Shown piece by piece: positions 63,602 through 64,000 of a DNA stretch of 64,000 nucleotides. Below the pieces are notes generated by a model, which worked only from the letters and a program-made list of their open reading frames with translations, ran no database searches and was not told the DNA's origin. The stretch is from NCBI RefSeq assembly GCF_020524285.1, contig NZ_JAIVKX010000010.1, forward strand, positions 124,001 to 188,000, written 5' to 3'. Each line of letters begins with the position of its first letter. The first letter of the stretch is position 1. The DNA comes from Alloyangia pacifica (lineage in GTDB: Bacteria > Pseudomonadota > Alphaproteobacteria > Rhodobacterales > Rhodobacteraceae). The position numbers and the translations under genes are program-made.

Positions 63602-64000
63602 TCAGTACGCCGTGACAGGCTCGGGTTTGGCCATCCACTCCTTCCCGCGCAGCATGGCCTTCCAGTAGACCGGTGGCAGGACCTGCTCCTTGAGCAGCCA
63701 GGCGGCACGCGTCGGCTTGGTTCCGTCGATCAGCCATTTCGGGAAGCTTGGCAGCAGCGCCCCGCCGTAGCCGAACTCGGCGAGCACGATCTTGCCCCGT
63801 TCAACGGTCAGCGGGCAGGAACCGTAGCCGTTGTAGAGCGCGGCGGGCGACCTGCCGTCGATGTCCGCCGCCACGTTCTCGGCCACGACAGGAGCCTGCA
63901 TCCGCGCCGCCGCGGCGGTCTTGGCATTGGGCGCGTTCATAACGTCGCCGAGGCTCCAGATATTGTCGTAGCTCTTGTGGCGCAGGGTGCCCTGGTCGAC
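63602..64000 (-). CDS. sulfide:quinone oxidoreductase family, C-terminal part (truncated by window)
   Basis: 132 residues plus stop are visible; the 5' part lies beyond the window edge. The frame is open to 64000. SYDNIWSLGDV is the FAD-binding GD motif of these flavoproteins, and YGSCPLTVERGKIVLAEFGY and LKEQVLPPVYWKAMLRGKEW match type-II (SQRDL-like) SQR ends. It oxidises sulfide with quinone reduction at the membrane. The N-terminal Cys and FAD motifs cannot be checked here. SulP follows on the same strand. Confidence 0.82.
   Translation of the reverse strand, partial: VDQGTLRHKSYDNIWSLGDVMNAPNAKTAAAARMQAPVVAENVAADIDGRSPAALYNGYGSCPLTVERGKIVLAEFGYGGALLPSFPKWLIDGTKPTRAAWLLKEQVLPPVYWKAMLRGKEWMAKPEPVTAY

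Overview
This window reads as a contiguous chromosomal segment of a high-GC alphaproteobacterium of the Rhodobacteraceae (Roseobacter group). The evidence is the family-typical gene order (rpoZ-rel-DUF2062-pdxJ-acpS-lepB-rnc-era), lineage-associated families (DUF1491, DUF2125, DUF2794, DUF3429, Pr6Pr, an orphan ChoX, three tandem def-like genes before fmt) and the serC-serA order. I see no tRNA, rRNA, prophage, insertion sequence or CRISPR array; most of the window is core metabolism and housekeeping.

Layout. Positions 1-9.8 kb: pyrF, a class A penicillin-binding protein, the nitrogen pair glnK-amtB, a FadR-type regulator with a probable own operator, moaE-moaD-pgsA-recO, and a Pr6Pr membrane protein. 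Positions 9.4-18.4 kb: the large minus-strand core cluster folK, rpoZ, rel, DUF2062, pdxJ, acpS, lepB, rnc, an EamA transporter, era and DUF1491, linking stringent response, PLP synthesis, carrier-protein activation, protein export and RNA/ribosome maturation. Positions 18.5-22.8 kb: plus-strand NYN, YqaA, ispH, ACT, DUF3429 (with a coupled 11-codon leader ORF), rnhA and TRIC genes. Positions 22.9-30 kb: a PatB-type C-S lyase, three peptide deformylase-like genes plus fmt (the third lacks catalytic residues), a glutathionyl-hydroquinone-reductase-type GST, a degenerate single-domain receiver and a lytic transglycosylase.

Positions 30-48.6 kb: amidase, UbiH-type monooxygenase, DUF2125 protein, SDR plus enoyl-CoA hydratase pair, a NIT-domain chemoreceptor, orphan choline-binding protein ChoX, adenine deaminase, a cation antiporter, dapD, a VOC enzyme, a threonine/serine dehydratase, a LOG-family enzyme and a PglF/WbpM-like nucleotide-sugar dehydratase. 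Positions 48.9-57.7 kb: asd, a poorly coding 0.8 kb stretch with a small ORF and a possible structured RNA, carbonic anhydrase, an Hpt-like protein, leucyl aminopeptidase, NlpC/P60, agmatinase-family, DUF2794 and dGTPase. Positions 57.7-64 kb: a serC-serA operon with a structured leader, a metallophosphatase, a SulP transporter and the 3' part of a sulfide:quinone oxidoreductase. A SqrR-like operator lies in the SulP promoter.

Non-genic structure is the most distinctive content. It includes abutting TTCGAA-centred palindromes at two operon junctions, a composite dispersed repeat that sits mostly in convergent intergenic spaces, several intrinsic terminators, and a possible small RNA downstream of asd. 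I did not find a convincing wholly new multi-gene system; the candidates worth checking are listed as findings.
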